Assembly (NCBI GenBank): GCA_030424845.1
Contig: JAUHWC010000007.1
Coordinates: forward strand, 1 to 64,000
Reading direction: 5' to 3'
From: Alphaproteobacteria bacterium
GTDB lineage: Bacteria > Pseudomonadota > Alphaproteobacteria > Sphingomonadales > Sphingomonadaceae
DNA length: 64,000 nt
Part shown: piece by piece, positions 41,456 through 50,522 of the stretch
Layout: each line of letters starts with the position of its first letter
Position numbering within the stretch: the stretch's first letter is position 1
Notes under the pieces: model-generated
The model's input: the letters and a program-made list of their open reading frames with translations, nothing else
What the model was told of the DNA's origin: nothing
Databases searched by the model: none
Position numbers and translations under genes: made by a program

Positions 41456-42157
41456 ATGCTTGATAAACCGGAGCGGCTGCGCCACGCAATCGCCAAAGCC
41501 ATGAATGTCACCAATACCCCTTCCGCCATCGAATGGCGCATTTCGGACCAGCCGGTTCCCTATCGCGAGGCGCTGGCCACGCAGGAGGCGCGCAACGAGG
41601 CGATCCGCGCAGGCGAGGCGCCGGAGATGATCTGGCTGCTGGAGCATCCCCCTGTCTACACCGCCGGTACCAGTGCCGACCCTGCCGAAGTGCTGGACCC
41701 GCGTTTCGACGTGGTGGCAACCGGGCGCGGCGGGCGGCACACCTACCACGGCCCGGGCCAGCGGGTGGGCTACCTGCTGCTGGACCTGTCCCGCCGCGGG
41801 AAGGACATACGCCGCTTCGTCCACGGGCTGGAATCCTGGGTGATCGACACGCTGGCCGATTTCGGCGTGGAAGGCTGGGCCGTGCCGGACCGGGTGGGCA
41901 TCTGGACCAGGGATATCGACGGGCGCGAAGCCAAGATCGGTGCCATCGGCGTGCGCGTGCGGCGCTGGGTGACCATGCATGGCCTGTCGGTCAATCTCGA
42001 TCCGGACCTCTCCCATTTCACCGGCATCGTGCCTTGCGGCATCGCCGAATATGGCGTCACCAGCATGAAGCGCCTCGGCATTACGCTTGCGCCGGGCGAG
42101 TGGGATGAGGCATTGCAGAAACGCAGCGGCGCTTTCCTTGCCGCGCTGGAGGATTGA
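41456..42157 (+). CDS. lipB: Octanoyl-[acyl-carrier protein]:protein octanoyltransferase LipB
   Basis: The 233-residue protein has the LipB core: [41 protein letters not shown], and [21 protein letters not shown] with catalytic Lys, then FTGIVPCGI with catalytic Cys. It attaches octanoate from ACP to lipoyl domains before sulfur insertion by LipA. An internal ATG at 41501 (MNVTNT) is an alternative start. It would modify the stand-alone lipoyl protein at 23210 as well as PDH/OGDH domains. The lipoprotein gene follows directly. Confidence 0.95.
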   Translation: MLDKPERLRHAIAKAMNVTNTPSAIEWRISDQPVPYREALATQEARNEAIRAGEAPEMIWLLEHPPVYTAGTSADPAEVLDPRFDVVATGRGGRHTYHGPGQRVGYLLLDLSRRGKDIRRFVHGLESWVIDTLADFGVEGWAVPDRVGIWTRDIDGREAKIGAIGVRVRRWVTMHGLSVNLDPDLSHFTGIVPCGIAEYGVTSMKRLGITLAPGEWDEALQKRSGAFLAALED

Positions 42158-42162
42158 GGCCG

Positions 42163-42519
42163 TTGTCCGAGAAACGTTTTTCCCGTCTGCTGGTTGCATC
42201 TGTCCTGCCGCTGGCCGTGCTGGCCGCTTGCGGAGACGATGCGGCTGAAGGCGATGCTGGCACTACTGCCGATGACGGGCGCGAGGCTTCGGGCGAAATC
42301 CTGCCATCCTCCATCAGCGATGACATGATCGCGACCGATCGCCTGCGCTCGCAGCCGCCGCTTATGGTGGAGGAGCCGACGGCAGCGGGTGCTGGCGCAC
42401 CGGCGGAAGCAGGCACTGACGGCGCCACCGCGGACATGCCGGGCGAGGGCGCGCCTGACGCGGCTACTGCCCCGGCAGCCATGCCGGAAGCCGAACCGGT
42501 CCCCCTGCCGAACGACTGA
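42163..42519 (+). CDS. Small lipoprotein of unknown function
   Basis: The 118-residue product, from TTG 42163 after GGAGGA, starts with a basic n-region and lipobox VLAAC, so Cys near residue 23 is lipidated. The rest is acidic and rich in Ala, Pro, Gly and Asp. It has one conserved-looking segment, EILPSSISDDMIATDRLRS, followed by QPPL. It is expected to be anchored in the membrane on the periplasmic side. I do not recognise a function. Confidence 0.7.
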   Translation: MSEKRFSRLLVASVLPLAVLAACGDDAAEGDAGTTADDGREASGEILPSSISDDMIATDRLRSQPPLMVEEPTAAGAGAPAEAGTDGATADMPGEGAPDAATAPAAMPEAEPVPLPND

Positions 42520-42522
42520 TCG

Positions 42523-43407
42523 CTAGCGCGCGCTTTCCAGCACGCGCCGCGCCTGCATCAGGTGCGGCTGTTCCACCATGCGCCCGTCAAGCGACAAGGC
42601 GCCTGCACCGGGATTGGCGGCAAACAGGTCCACGATGGCCTGCGCTTCGTTCACCTGCTCCTTGCCCGGAGTGAATGCCTCGTTGATCACCGGCACCTGG
42701 TCCGGATGGATCGCCAGCATGCCGGTAAAGCCGTCGGCATAGCTCGCCCTGGCGGCGGCCTTCAGCCCGTCAAGGTCGCGGAAATTGCCATGCAGCGTAT
42801 CGATGGCGGCAACGCCGGTTGCGCGTGCGGCCAGCAGCACATGGGCACGGACCATGCGGAACACATCTGTCCACTGCCCGCCTTCGTCGCGCTTGCGGCT
42901 GGCACCCAGCGCATTGGCCAGGTCTTCCGATCCCCAGGTCAAGCCGCCCAGGCGCGGCAGTTCCTCGCTGGCATAGGCCGGGATGTTGAGCGCGGTCTTC
43001 GCGGTTTCGCCCACCATCGGCATGATCCGCGTGGTGTTGGGCTGGATACTGTTGCGCTGTTCGGTTTCGTAAAGCTCGGCAGAGAACATGCGCAGCTGTT
43101 CCGGGCCGGTGGCCTTGGGAATGATGATGCCATCGGGCTGGCCTGTCATCACCTGCGCCAGATCCTCGCGCCAGATGTGTCCGTCCAGCTTGTTGATGCG
43201 CACCCAGCGGCGGAAACCCCCGCCGGATGTCACCTGCTGGCGGTGCGAGGCGAGCCACTGGGTTGCCAGCTTGCGGGCCGGGATCTTGCCATGATCGGCA
43301 ACCGCGTCCTCAAGGTCGATCACCACCACGTCGGCGCCGCATGCGCCAACCTTGGCCAGCTTGCGCTCGCTGTCTCCGGGCACGAAAAGCCATGACCGCA
43401 TCTTCAT
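42523..43407 (-). CDS. HpcH/HpaI-family CoA-ester lyase (CitE-like)
   Basis: The 294-residue TIM-barrel protein has RSWLFVPGDSERKLAKV, VVIDLEDAVADHGK (metal-site Glu and Asp), RWVRINKLDGH, GIIIPKATGPEQLRM, LGGLTWGSEDLANALGASR and a C-terminal HPDQVPVINEAFTP. Relatives are citrate lyase beta subunits, malyl-CoA and citramalyl-CoA lyases or thioesterases. With no citD, citF or citX nearby, a malyl- or citramalyl-CoA role is more likely than citrate fermentation. Confidence 0.85.
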   Translation of the reverse strand: MKMRSWLFVPGDSERKLAKVGACGADVVVIDLEDAVADHGKIPARKLATQWLASHRQQVTSGGGFRRWVRINKLDGHIWREDLAQVMTGQPDGIIIPKATGPEQLRMFSAELYETEQRNSIQPNTTRIMPMVGETAKTALNIPAYASEELPRLGGLTWGSEDLANALGASRKRDEGGQWTDVFRMVRAHVLLAARATGVAAIDTLHGNFRDLDGLKAAARASYADGFTGMLAIHPDQVPVINEAFTPGKEQVNEAQAIVDLFAANPGAGALSLDGRMVEQPHLMQARRVLESAR

Positions 43408-43522
43408 AGTCGCAATGCTCCCGCCTGTGGCTGGTGGATTGTTTTACCAGCTGCGGTGGTAAGCGAAAAGGCTGAGTGCCGGGTGAAGCGGCAAGGTTAA
43501 GGGCGTGGTAGGGATGAACCCG

Positions 43523-44509
43523 TCACCGCGCGCCAAGGTCACCCTTGCCCACGGTAGCGCTGGCCATTTCCAGCATGCGGTCGAGGCTCTTCTTCGCATC
43601 CAGCCGCAGTTGCTCCTCGATTTCGATGCGGGGCTCGAGGTCGCGCAGGCAGGCGTAGAGCTTCTCCATGGTGTTCAGCGCCATGTAGGGGCAGATGTTG
43701 CAGGAACAGTTCCCGTCAGCACCCGGCGCACCGATGAAGGTCTTTTCGGGCAGCGCCTTTTCCATCTGGTGGATGATGTGCGGCTCGGTCGCCACGATCA
43801 GCGTATCGCCCTCGAAGGTCTTGGCGAAGTTGAGGATCGAGCTGGTCGAACCGACGTGGTCGGCATGGTCGAGGATGTGCGGCGGGCATTCCGGGTGCGC
43901 GGCAATCGGCGCATCGGGGTGCTGTTCCTTGAGCTTGAGGAGTTCCTTTTCGCTGAAGGCTTCGTGCACGATGCACACGCCCGGCCACAGCAGCATCTCC
44001 CGGTTGAACTTGCGCGACAGATATCCGCCAAGGTGGCGGTCCGGCCCGAAGATGATCTTCTGGTCTTCGGGGATCTGGGCAAGGATCGTTTCCGCCGAGG
44101 AGCTGGTCACGATGATGTCGCTGAGCGCCTTCACCTCGGTCGAACAGTTGATGTAGGTGAGCGCGATGTGATCGGGGTGCTGGGCGCGGAAGGCAGCGAA
44201 CTTTTCCGGCGGGCAGCTGTCTTCCAGGCTGCAGCCTGCTTCCATGTCCGGCAGGACAACGATCTTCTCGGGGCTGAGGATCTTGGCGGTTTCGGCCATG
44301 AACTTCACGCCGCAGAACGCGATCACGTCGGCATCGGTTTCGGCGGCCTTCCTCGACAGCTCGAGGCTGTCACCCACGAAGTCGGCAATGTCCTGCAGGT
44401 CAGGCGTCTGGTAGTAATGCGCCAGGATCACCGCGTTCTTCTCCTTGCGGAGGCGGTTGATCTCTTCAATCAGGTCGGTGCCGGCGGGAAGTGCAGTCTG
44501 GTCAGTCAT
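43523..44509 (-). CDS. nadA: Quinolinate synthase NadA
   Basis: The 328-residue protein has AVILAHYYQTPDLQDIADFVGDS, VIAFCGVKFMAETAKILSPEK, MEAGCSLEDSC, YINCSTEVKALSD, GPDRHLGGYLSRK, HPECPPHILDHADHVGST and CSCNICPYMALNTMEKLY. The cysteines in VIAFCGVKF, AHPEC and NCSCNICPYM are candidates for the [4Fe-4S] site. It condenses iminoaspartate and dihydroxyacetone phosphate to quinolinate for NAD synthesis. nadB and nadC are not adjacent. Confidence 0.96.
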   Translation of the reverse strand: MTDQTALPAGTDLIEEINRLRKEKNAVILAHYYQTPDLQDIADFVGDSLELSRKAAETDADVIAFCGVKFMAETAKILSPEKIVVLPDMEAGCSLEDSCPPEKFAAFRAQHPDHIALTYINCSTEVKALSDIIVTSSSAETILAQIPEDQKIIFGPDRHLGGYLSRKFNREMLLWPGVCIVHEAFSEKELLKLKEQHPDAPIAAHPECPPHILDHADHVGSTSSILNFAKTFEGDTLIVATEPHIIHQMEKALPEKTFIGAPGADGNCSCNICPYMALNTMEKLYACLRDLEPRIEIEEQLRLDAKKSLDRMLEMASATVGKGDLGAR

Positions 44510-44539
44510 GCGCCCGATATAGCGCGTGCTTCGGCAATT

Positions 44540-45412
44540 TCACGCACTGATTGACCAGATGTTTCCAGCGCAGGTGACGGTGCCCTGCTTTTCCAGTTCG
44601 ATGAGATGGGCATGCACGCTTTGCGCTGCGGCAGGCCACAGGCCTTCATGCACGCCTTTGTACATCACCGGCACCATGTCCTTGATCGCTTGCGGCTTTT
44701 CGCTGAGCAGCGAGACGATCTGCCGTTCGCGTGCGCGGCGATGGCCGGCCATGCCGCGCACCAGCTGGCGGGTCTTTTCCACCGCCGGGCCATGCGCGGG
44801 ATAGTAGATGCGGTCCTCGCGTTCATAGAGCTTCATCAGGCTGGCCATGTAATCGCCCATGTCGCCATCGGGCGGCACCACGACGCTGGTGGACCATCCC
44901 ATCACATGATCGCCGGTGAACAGCGCGCCGCTTTCCTCCAGCGCGTAGCACAAATGGTTCGAGGTATGGCCGGGCGTGGCGACAGCGGTGAGCGTCCAGC
45001 CCGGGCCGGAAACGCTCTCTCCGTCTGCCAGCACGCGGTCAGGCGCATAGGCCTTGTCGAACGGAGCATCCACGCGCGGGGCATCGCTTTCGATCACCAG
45101 CGGCGCGCAGCCGATGATCGGCGCGCCGGTGCTGGCGGAAAGCGGGGCCGCGGCAGGCGAGTGGTCGCGGTGGGTATGCGTGCACAGGATCGCCACGACC
45201 TTCGCTTCGCCAATCGCGGTTTCCAGTGCGGCGAGGTGGTCGGGATCATCCGGTCCGGGATCGATCACCGCCAACCCCTGATCGATGCCGATCAGGTAGC
45301 TTTGCGTGCCGGTGAAGGTGAAGGACGAGCCATTGGGTGCAAGCACGCGCCGCACCAGCGGTTCGAGTTGCTCACATTCGCCTGTCGGCCAGGGTTGCGG
45401 GGGAAGGGCCAT
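44540..45412 (-). CDS. Metallo-beta-lactamase-fold hydrolase (LACTB2/glyoxalase II-like)
   Basis: The 290-residue cytoplasmic protein has LCTHTHRDHSPAA (HxHxDH), ATPGHTSNHLCY, LFTGDHVMGWS and YPAHGPAV, the full MBL metal set, and a C-terminal helical extension (HRRARERQIVSLL) as in LACTB2-type proteins. Some relatives cleave RNA or thioesters; the substrate is not known. It is divergent from glpK with 34 bases between starts. Confidence 0.85.
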   Translation of the reverse strand: MALPPQPWPTGECEQLEPLVRRVLAPNGSSFTFTGTQSYLIGIDQGLAVIDPGPDDPDHLAALETAIGEAKVVAILCTHTHRDHSPAAAPLSASTGAPIIGCAPLVIESDAPRVDAPFDKAYAPDRVLADGESVSGPGWTLTAVATPGHTSNHLCYALEESGALFTGDHVMGWSTSVVVPPDGDMGDYMASLMKLYEREDRIYYPAHGPAVEKTRQLVRGMAGHRRARERQIVSLLSEKPQAIKDMVPVMYKGVHEGLWPAAAQSVHAHLIELEKQGTVTCAGNIWSISA

Positions 45413-45446
45413 GGGCGGCATATGGGGCAAGAGAGAGGGGAATGCC

Positions 45447-46916
45447 ATGACCAGTGCCCAAATCCTTGTTCTTGATGAGGGAACGACCTCCACCCGCGCC
45501 ATGCTGTTTTCCGCCGACGGGGTGCAACTGGGCGTTTCGCAAAGGGATTTGACACAGCACTATCCGCGCTCCGGATGGGTCGAGCATGACGCGGGCGAGA
45601 TATGGGCTGAAACGCTCGCCTGCGCGAAGGAGATGGTGGCCAGGGCAGGCGGGGCGGATCGCATTGCAGCGATCGGCATCACCAACCAGCGCGAAACCGT
45701 GGTTGCATGGGACCGCGAGACGGGCGAGCCGCTGTGCCGCGCGATCGTCTGGCAGGACAGGCGCACGGCGGATTTCTGTGCGGCGTTGAAGGAGGCCGGG
45801 CATGAGGAAATGATTTCGGCGCGCACCGGCCTGCTGCTGGACCCCTATTTCTCCGGCACCAAGATGCGCTGGATGCTCGACAACGAGCCAGCCGTGGCCG
45901 AGGCAGCGAAGGCCGGGCAACTGGCGCTGGGCACGGTGGAAAGCTGGCTGGTGTTCCGTCTGACGGGCGGGGACTTGCACGTGACCGATGCCAGCAATGC
46001 CAGCCGCACGCTCTTGCTGGCGCTGGATGGTGCGGATTTCGATGCGGAGCTGTGCGAATTGCTGGGTGTGCCGCGCGATGCGCTGCCGCAGGTTGTCGAT
46101 ACGCATGGGGTATTGGGACAAACATCGCTGTTCGGTGCGCCGATCCCGATTTGCGGCATGGCGGGGGACCAGCAGGCCGCCACCATCGGCCAGGGCTGCC
46201 TCACCCCTGGCGATACCAAGGCGACATACGGCACCGGGGCATTCGTGCTCGCCAACATGGGCCAGCAGGTGCCGCAATCGCGCAACCGCCTGCTCGGCAC
46301 CGTGCTCAGCCAGCGCGATGGCGAGCGCAGCTATGCCCTGGAAGGCTCCGTCTTCGTTGCCGGATCGCTGGTGCAGTGGCTGCGCGACACGCTGGGGCTG
46401 ATCGAGAGCGCAGCAGAGACCGAGGAACTCGCCCGCTCGATCCCCGACAGCGATGGCGTGGTGCTGGTGCCGGCCTTGTCCGGCCTCGGTGCACCGCATT
46501 GGCGGCCCGAAGCGCGGGCCAGCATTTCCGGCCTCAGCTTTGCCAACGGCCGGGCGCATATCGCCCGCGCCGCGCTTGAAGCCATGGCGCACCAGACACG
46601 CGATCTGGCCGCCGCCTTTGCTGCCGATGGTGCGCAATGGACCAGCCTGAAGGTCGATGGGGGCATGGTGGCCAACAACTGGATGGTGCAGGACATCGCG
46701 GACTTGCTGGAGCTTGAGGTGACGCGGCCCGATTTCGTGGAAACCACGGCGCTGGGCGCGGCGATGCTCGCGGCGGTGGGGGCCGGCATCCATCCCTCGC
46801 TGGCAGACGCAGCACAGGCGATGATCGGTGCAAGAAGCGTGTTCACGCCGGAAATGGATGACGCGGTGCGCTCACGGCGCCTTGCCGATTGGGCAGGGGC
46901 GCTGGCGAAGGTCTAG
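45447..46916 (+). CDS. glpK: Glycerol kinase
   Basis: The 489-residue FGGY kinase has LVLDEGTTSTRAMLF, GWVEHDAGEIW, GITNQRETVVAWDRETGEPL, AIVWQDRRTADFC, DPYFSGTKMRWMLDN, GDQQAATIGQGC and the ATP-site GAPHWRPEARASISGL followed by KVDGGMVANNWMVQ. It phosphorylates glycerol to glycerol-3-phosphate. The canonical family opening Q-D-G-T-T-S-S is L-D-E-G-T-T-S here. No glpF or glpD lies alongside. The start has GAGAGGGGAATGCC. Its stop overlaps the convergent RcdA-like gene by three bases. Confidence 0.93.
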   Translation: MTSAQILVLDEGTTSTRAMLFSADGVQLGVSQRDLTQHYPRSGWVEHDAGEIWAETLACAKEMVARAGGADRIAAIGITNQRETVVAWDRETGEPLCRAIVWQDRRTADFCAALKEAGHEEMISARTGLLLDPYFSGTKMRWMLDNEPAVAEAAKAGQLALGTVESWLVFRLTGGDLHVTDASNASRTLLLALDGADFDAELCELLGVPRDALPQVVDTHGVLGQTSLFGAPIPICGMAGDQQAATIGQGCLTPGDTKATYGTGAFVLANMGQQVPQSRNRLLGTVLSQRDGERSYALEGSVFVAGSLVQWLRDTLGLIESAAETEELARSIPDSDGVVLVPALSGLGAPHWRPEARASISGLSFANGRAHIARAALEAMAHQTRDLAAAFAADGAQWTSLKVDGGMVANNWMVQDIADLLELEVTRPDFVETTALGAAMLAAVGAGIHPSLADAAQAMIGARSVFTPEMDDAVRSRRLADWAGALAKV

Positions 46917-47380
46917 GCGCTGCTTACCGCCGAACCCAGGCGTTCGCGCAGGCGGTGGATGGCGGCGGGGTGCATGGTGAAACGGTCCTGCCAGGCGCGG
47001 TCCAATCGCGAGACACGGTCATAGAAGCGCTGGGTGCGGCCCACCAGCATCCGCAATTCCGGGCTCAGCATGGCCAGCTGTTCCGGATCGCTTTCCGGCT
47101 GCGGCGGCGGCAGGCGGCCGTGGCGGCGCAGCTGGAACTCGCTCATCTCGCCCGCGAAATAGGCGCGGTGGTTCAGCAGCCAGGCGATGGCGTGCATCAT
47201 GCGCGTGGTGGTGCGCAGCGCCTCGCACGACAAGGCAACGCGAGACAAATCCTCGTCCGCACCGACCATGTCCAGCCGGCCCGACATGTCGAATGCGGCG
47301 CGGGCTTCGTCAGCCAGCTCCAGCGCGTCACGGTAAAGCGTCTCCACGATCGTGGGGCTGATATCTGCCGGGTCTCCCAT
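46913..47380 (-). CDS. DUF1465 / RcdA-like protein
   Basis: The product is a 155-residue helical protein if it starts at ATG 47380 (163 residues from ATG 47404). IVETLYRDALELADEARAAFD, VALSCEALRTTTRMMHAIAWLLNHRAYFAGEMS and MLVGRTQRFYDRVSRLDRAW match the DUF1465 family, which includes Caulobacter RcdA, an adaptor that helps ClpXP degrade CtrA and other cell-cycle regulators. A similar role here is an inference from family membership. It converges on glpK, overlapping its stop codon. Confidence 0.8.
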   Translation of the reverse strand: MGDPADISPTIVETLYRDALELADEARAAFDMSGRLDMVGADEDLSRVALSCEALRTTTRMMHAIAWLLNHRAYFAGEMSEFQLRRHGRLPPPQPESDPEQLAMLSPELRMLVGRTQRFYDRVSRLDRAWQDRFTMHPAAIHRLRERLGSAVSSA

Positions 47381-47497
47381 GTGGGCCATCGCTAACCAAG
47401 CCATGCGGATCGCGCCAGTGGCATTGTGGTTAATTTCCCATTTCCTGACACACTGTCCCGGCAAGGAACGCTTTGCCCGCGCAAAAGGCGAGCAAAT

Positions 47498-47695
47498 TCA
47501 GGCAATGATGTCCGGCGTGAGGTAATCCTCGATGATCGCGATCTGGTCCTTCAGGGCCAGCTTGCGTTTCTTGAGTCGGGCAACCTGCAACTGGTCCGGC
47601 CCGCCGGATTCGGTAAGCGCGGCAATGGCCGCGTCGAGATCGCGATGCTCGACACGCAGTGACGCCAGCTTCTTGCGCATTTCATCTTCGGTCAC
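47498..47695 (-). CDS. DUF465 (YdcH-like) small helical protein, copy 1
   Basis: The 65-residue protein starts at GTG 47695 (ATG 47680 is an alternative). It is two short helices: MRKKLASLRVEHRDLDAAIA and LQVARLKKRKLALKDQIAII, the DUF465 pattern. The function of the family is not known. It is divergent from a second DUF465 protein at 47923. Confidence 0.8.
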   Translation of the reverse strand: MTEDEMRKKLASLRVEHRDLDAAIAALTESGGPDQLQVARLKKRKLALKDQIAIIEDYLTPDIIA

Positions 47696-47922
47696 GGCGG
47701 GTCCCGAAACTCCCTTCAAAGGCCGTTTGAGCAGCCCTGCTGTCGCAGCGGCAGCACGGCTCGTAGCAGCCCCTATTTGCCGATCTAGGCGTTTCGTGAT
47801 TTGATGACAATCGCGCGGCTCAACAGGTTCCCGAGTCGCGCTGCGGCAAGGCCGGTGGCCTTGCTTGCAGGCACCCTGAAAACAGGGGCCCGGGACCGCA
47901 CAAATCGACAGGAGATTGCCCA

Positions 47923-48078
47923 ATGGAAACTTCGCATGTCGCCGCCCTCCAGGCCAAGAAGGAAGGGTTGGAACGCAGGCTCAAGGAAGAGATGAGCCGC
48001 CCGGCACCGGACATGGGGAAGATCCAGGCAATCAAGAAGGCAAAGCTGCGGTTGAAGGAAGAAATCTCCCTCCACTGA
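47923..48078 (+). CDS. DUF465 (YdcH-like) small helical protein, copy 2
   Basis: This 51-residue gene starts at ATG 47923, eight bases after AGGAG. METSHVAALQAKKEGLERRL and KIQAIKKAKLRLKEEISLH repeat the two-helix, Lys-rich pattern of DUF465. With copy 1 it makes a divergent pair sharing a 227-base spacer, which suggests an old duplication. It lies 74 bases before ptsP, and might be cotranscribed with it. Confidence 0.8.
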   Translation: METSHVAALQAKKEGLERRLKEEMSRPAPDMGKIQAIKKAKLRLKEEISLH

Positions 48079-48152
48079 TTGCCGTTGCGGCAGCTTTGCA
48101 CCGCAACATTCCGGACATTCCCAAAGGCGCAGAAATGCTCTAGGCCATAGCC

Positions 48153-50426
48153 ATGCCAGGAGCCGCCGCCGCCGCACGATCGATCCTCACCCAGCTGCAC
48201 GAGGTGATGGCAGCGCGCACCCACGCGCAGGCCAAGCTCAACAAGATCGTCGACATCATCGGCGAGGCGCTGACGAGCGAGGTGTGCTCGATCTACCTCC
48301 TGCGTGAGGGGATGCTGGAGCTGTTCGCTACCCGCGGCCTGAACCAGAGCGCGGTCCACGTCACCCGGCTGGGCGTGGGCGAGGGCCTGACCGGCACGAT
48401 TGCCGAGAACATCGAGACGCTCAACCTGGATGAGGCCGCCACCCATCCCGAATTCCAGTACCGCCCGGAAACGGGCGAGGAGAAGTTCCACTCCTTCGCT
48501 GGCGTGCCGATCGTGCGCAATGCCCGCGCCATCGGCGTGCTGACGGTGCAGCACGTCGAGCCGCGCAAGTACGAGGAAGTGGAGATCGAGGCCTTGCAGA
48601 CGGTCGCCATGGTGCTGGCCGAACTGATCCACAATGCAGGCCTGGTGGACGAGGAACAGCTTGACGAACGCTCCGCCGCGCAAAGCGGGCAGCAGGTGCT
48701 GGAGGGGATGCGGCTGGTGAAGGGCCTCGCCTATGGCAAGGCCGTGTTCCACCAGCCCCGCGTGACCATCGAGCATACGGTGGCCGAGGACACCGAGGCG
48801 GAGCGCCAGCGCGTCTACCTCGCCTTCGACAAGATGCGCGAACAGATCGACGCCATGACCAACCAGGCCGAATTCGGCGTTGGCGGCGAGCATGAGCAGG
48901 TGCTCGAGACCTACAAGATGTTCGCCTATGACGAAGGCTGGTCGCGCCGCATTAATGAAGCGATCGATTCCGGCCTCACCGCCGAAGCCGCGATCGAGCG
49001 CGTGCAGCAGCGCACGCGCCAGCGCATGCGCGAGATTTCCGACCCGCTGCTGCAGGACCGGATGCATGACCTTGAGGACCTCGCCAACCGCCTGATCCGC
49101 ATCGTTTCGGGCCAGCTGGGCACTGCTGCGCGCACCGGCCTGCAAAACGACACCATCCTGATTGCCAAGAACCTCGGCCCGGCCGAGCTGCTGGAATATG
49201 ACAAGCGGCGACTGAAAGGCGTGGTGCTGGAACAGGGTTCGCTGACCGCGCATGTGGTGATCGTGGCGCGCGCAATGGGCGTGCCGGTGATCGGCCGGGT
49301 GCGCAATGTCCGCGGGCTGGTACGCGAAGGAGACGACCTGCTGGTGGACGGTGATGCCGCCAAGGTCACCATTCGCCCCGGACAGGCCGTGCTCGATGCC
49401 TTCGACACCCGCCTGGCACGCAAGAAGCAGCGGCAGGCCGAATATGCCAAGCTGCGCGATGTCGAACCGTTCACGGCCGATGGCCAGCGCATCGAAGTGA
49501 TGATGAATGCCGGCCTGCGCGATGACGTGGCTATGCTGGGGCTGACCGGCGCAGACGGCATCGGCCTTTACCGCACGGAGTTCCAGTTCCTGGTATCGGC
49601 TGCCCTGCCGCAGCGCGACAGGCAGACCCGCCTGTACCACGACGTGCTGGAAGCCGCAGGGGACAAGCGGGTGATCTTCCGCACGGTGGACATCGGCGGT
49701 GACAAGTCCCTGCCCTACCTGACGAGCGACCACACCAGCGAGGACGAGAACCCTGCGATGGGCTGGCGCGCATTGCGCCTGGCGCTGGAGCGCGAAGGCT
49801 TGCTGAAGGTGCAGGCCCGCGCCTTGCTGGAAGGCGCGGCCGGGCACGAGCTCAACGTGATGTTCCCGATGGTTTCCGAACCCTGGGAATTCGATGCCGC
49901 CAAGGCCGTGTTCGACAGCCAGCTTGCCTTCCTCAAGAAGCGCAAGCACAAGTTGCCGACCGCGATCCGCTATGGCGTGATGCTGGAAGTGCCGTCGCTG
50001 GCGGAGGTGCTGGACCTGCTCTTGCCCAGGGTCAGCTTCATTTCCATCGGCACGAACGACCTGACCCAGTTCCTGTTTGCTGCGGATCGGGCGAACCCGG
50101 CCCTTGCGGAACGCTATGACTGGCTCAGTCCCGCGATCCTGCGCTTCCTGCGCCGGGTGGTTCGCAATACCGAAGGCTCCGGCGTGGACCTGGGCGTGTG
50201 TGGTGAGATGGGTGGCCGCCGCCTTGAGGCGCTGGCGCTGATCGGCCTTGGTATCCGCCGCCTGTCGATCACGCCCGCTGCCGTCGGCCCGATCAAGGAA
50301 CTTGTATCCAGGATCGACATGGTGGAAATCGGCACGGCCATGGAGGAATGGCTCGCCTCGCCGCCGCCGGACATGCGGGCCGCGCTTTCCGCTTGGGCAG
50401 AAGAGCGGGGAATCGAAGTGGATTAG
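48153..50426 (+). CDS. ptsP: PTS-Ntr enzyme I (phosphoenolpyruvate-protein phosphotransferase PtsP)
   Basis: The 757-residue protein has an N-terminal GAF domain (residues ~15-165, LNKIVDIIGEALTSEVCSIY to VLTVQHVEPRKY) and a full PTS enzyme I: the phospho-histidine at about residue 367 in EQGSLTAHVVIVARAMGVPV, and the PEP-binding barrel with GADGIGLYRTEFQFL, FRTVDIGGDK, NPAMGWRALRLAL, MFPMVSEP, IGTNDLTQFLFAADR and GVCGEMGG. It passes phosphate from PEP to the nitrogen-PTS HPr (PtsO), which is not adjacent. The GAF domain may sense glutamine or 2-oxoglutarate. Confidence 0.94.
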   Translation: MPGAAAAARSILTQLHEVMAARTHAQAKLNKIVDIIGEALTSEVCSIYLLREGMLELFATRGLNQSAVHVTRLGVGEGLTGTIAENIETLNLDEAATHPEFQYRPETGEEKFHSFAGVPIVRNARAIGVLTVQHVEPRKYEEVEIEALQTVAMVLAELIHNAGLVDEEQLDERSAAQSGQQVLEGMRLVKGLAYGKAVFHQPRVTIEHTVAEDTEAERQRVYLAFDKMREQIDAMTNQAEFGVGGEHEQVLETYKMFAYDEGWSRRINEAIDSGLTAEAAIERVQQRTRQRMREISDPLLQDRMHDLEDLANRLIRIVSGQLGTAARTGLQNDTILIAKNLGPAELLEYDKRRLKGVVLEQGSLTAHVVIVARAMGVPVIGRVRNVRGLVREGDDLLVDGDAAKVTIRPGQAVLDAFDTRLARKKQRQAEYAKLRDVEPFTADGQRIEVMMNAGLRDDVAMLGLTGADGIGLYRTEFQFLVSAALPQRDRQTRLYHDVLEAAGDKRVIFRTVDIGGDKSLPYLTSDHTSEDENPAMGWRALRLALEREGLLKVQARALLEGAAGHELNVMFPMVSEPWEFDAAKAVFDSQLAFLKKRKHKLPTAIRYGVMLEVPSLAEVLDLLLPRVSFISIGTNDLTQFLFAADRANPALAERYDWLSPAILRFLRRVVRNTEGSGVDLGVCGEMGGRRLEALALIGLGIRRLSITPAAVGPIKELVSRIDMVEIGTAMEEWLASPPPDMRAALSAWAEERGIEVD

Positions 50427-50522
50427 CCCCGCTTCGGCGTTGCCCGCTTGACATGCGCCCCGGGCGCTTCATTGATGGCGATGCAGGGTGTGCAGCAAGG
50501 TGCCGGAAAGGCCGTAACCGCA

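Noticed and set aside
40577-42199. 540-codon frame joining the membrane protein to a long N-terminal part
   Set aside because: The extra part is antisense to lipB, whose catalytic motifs are unmistakable.
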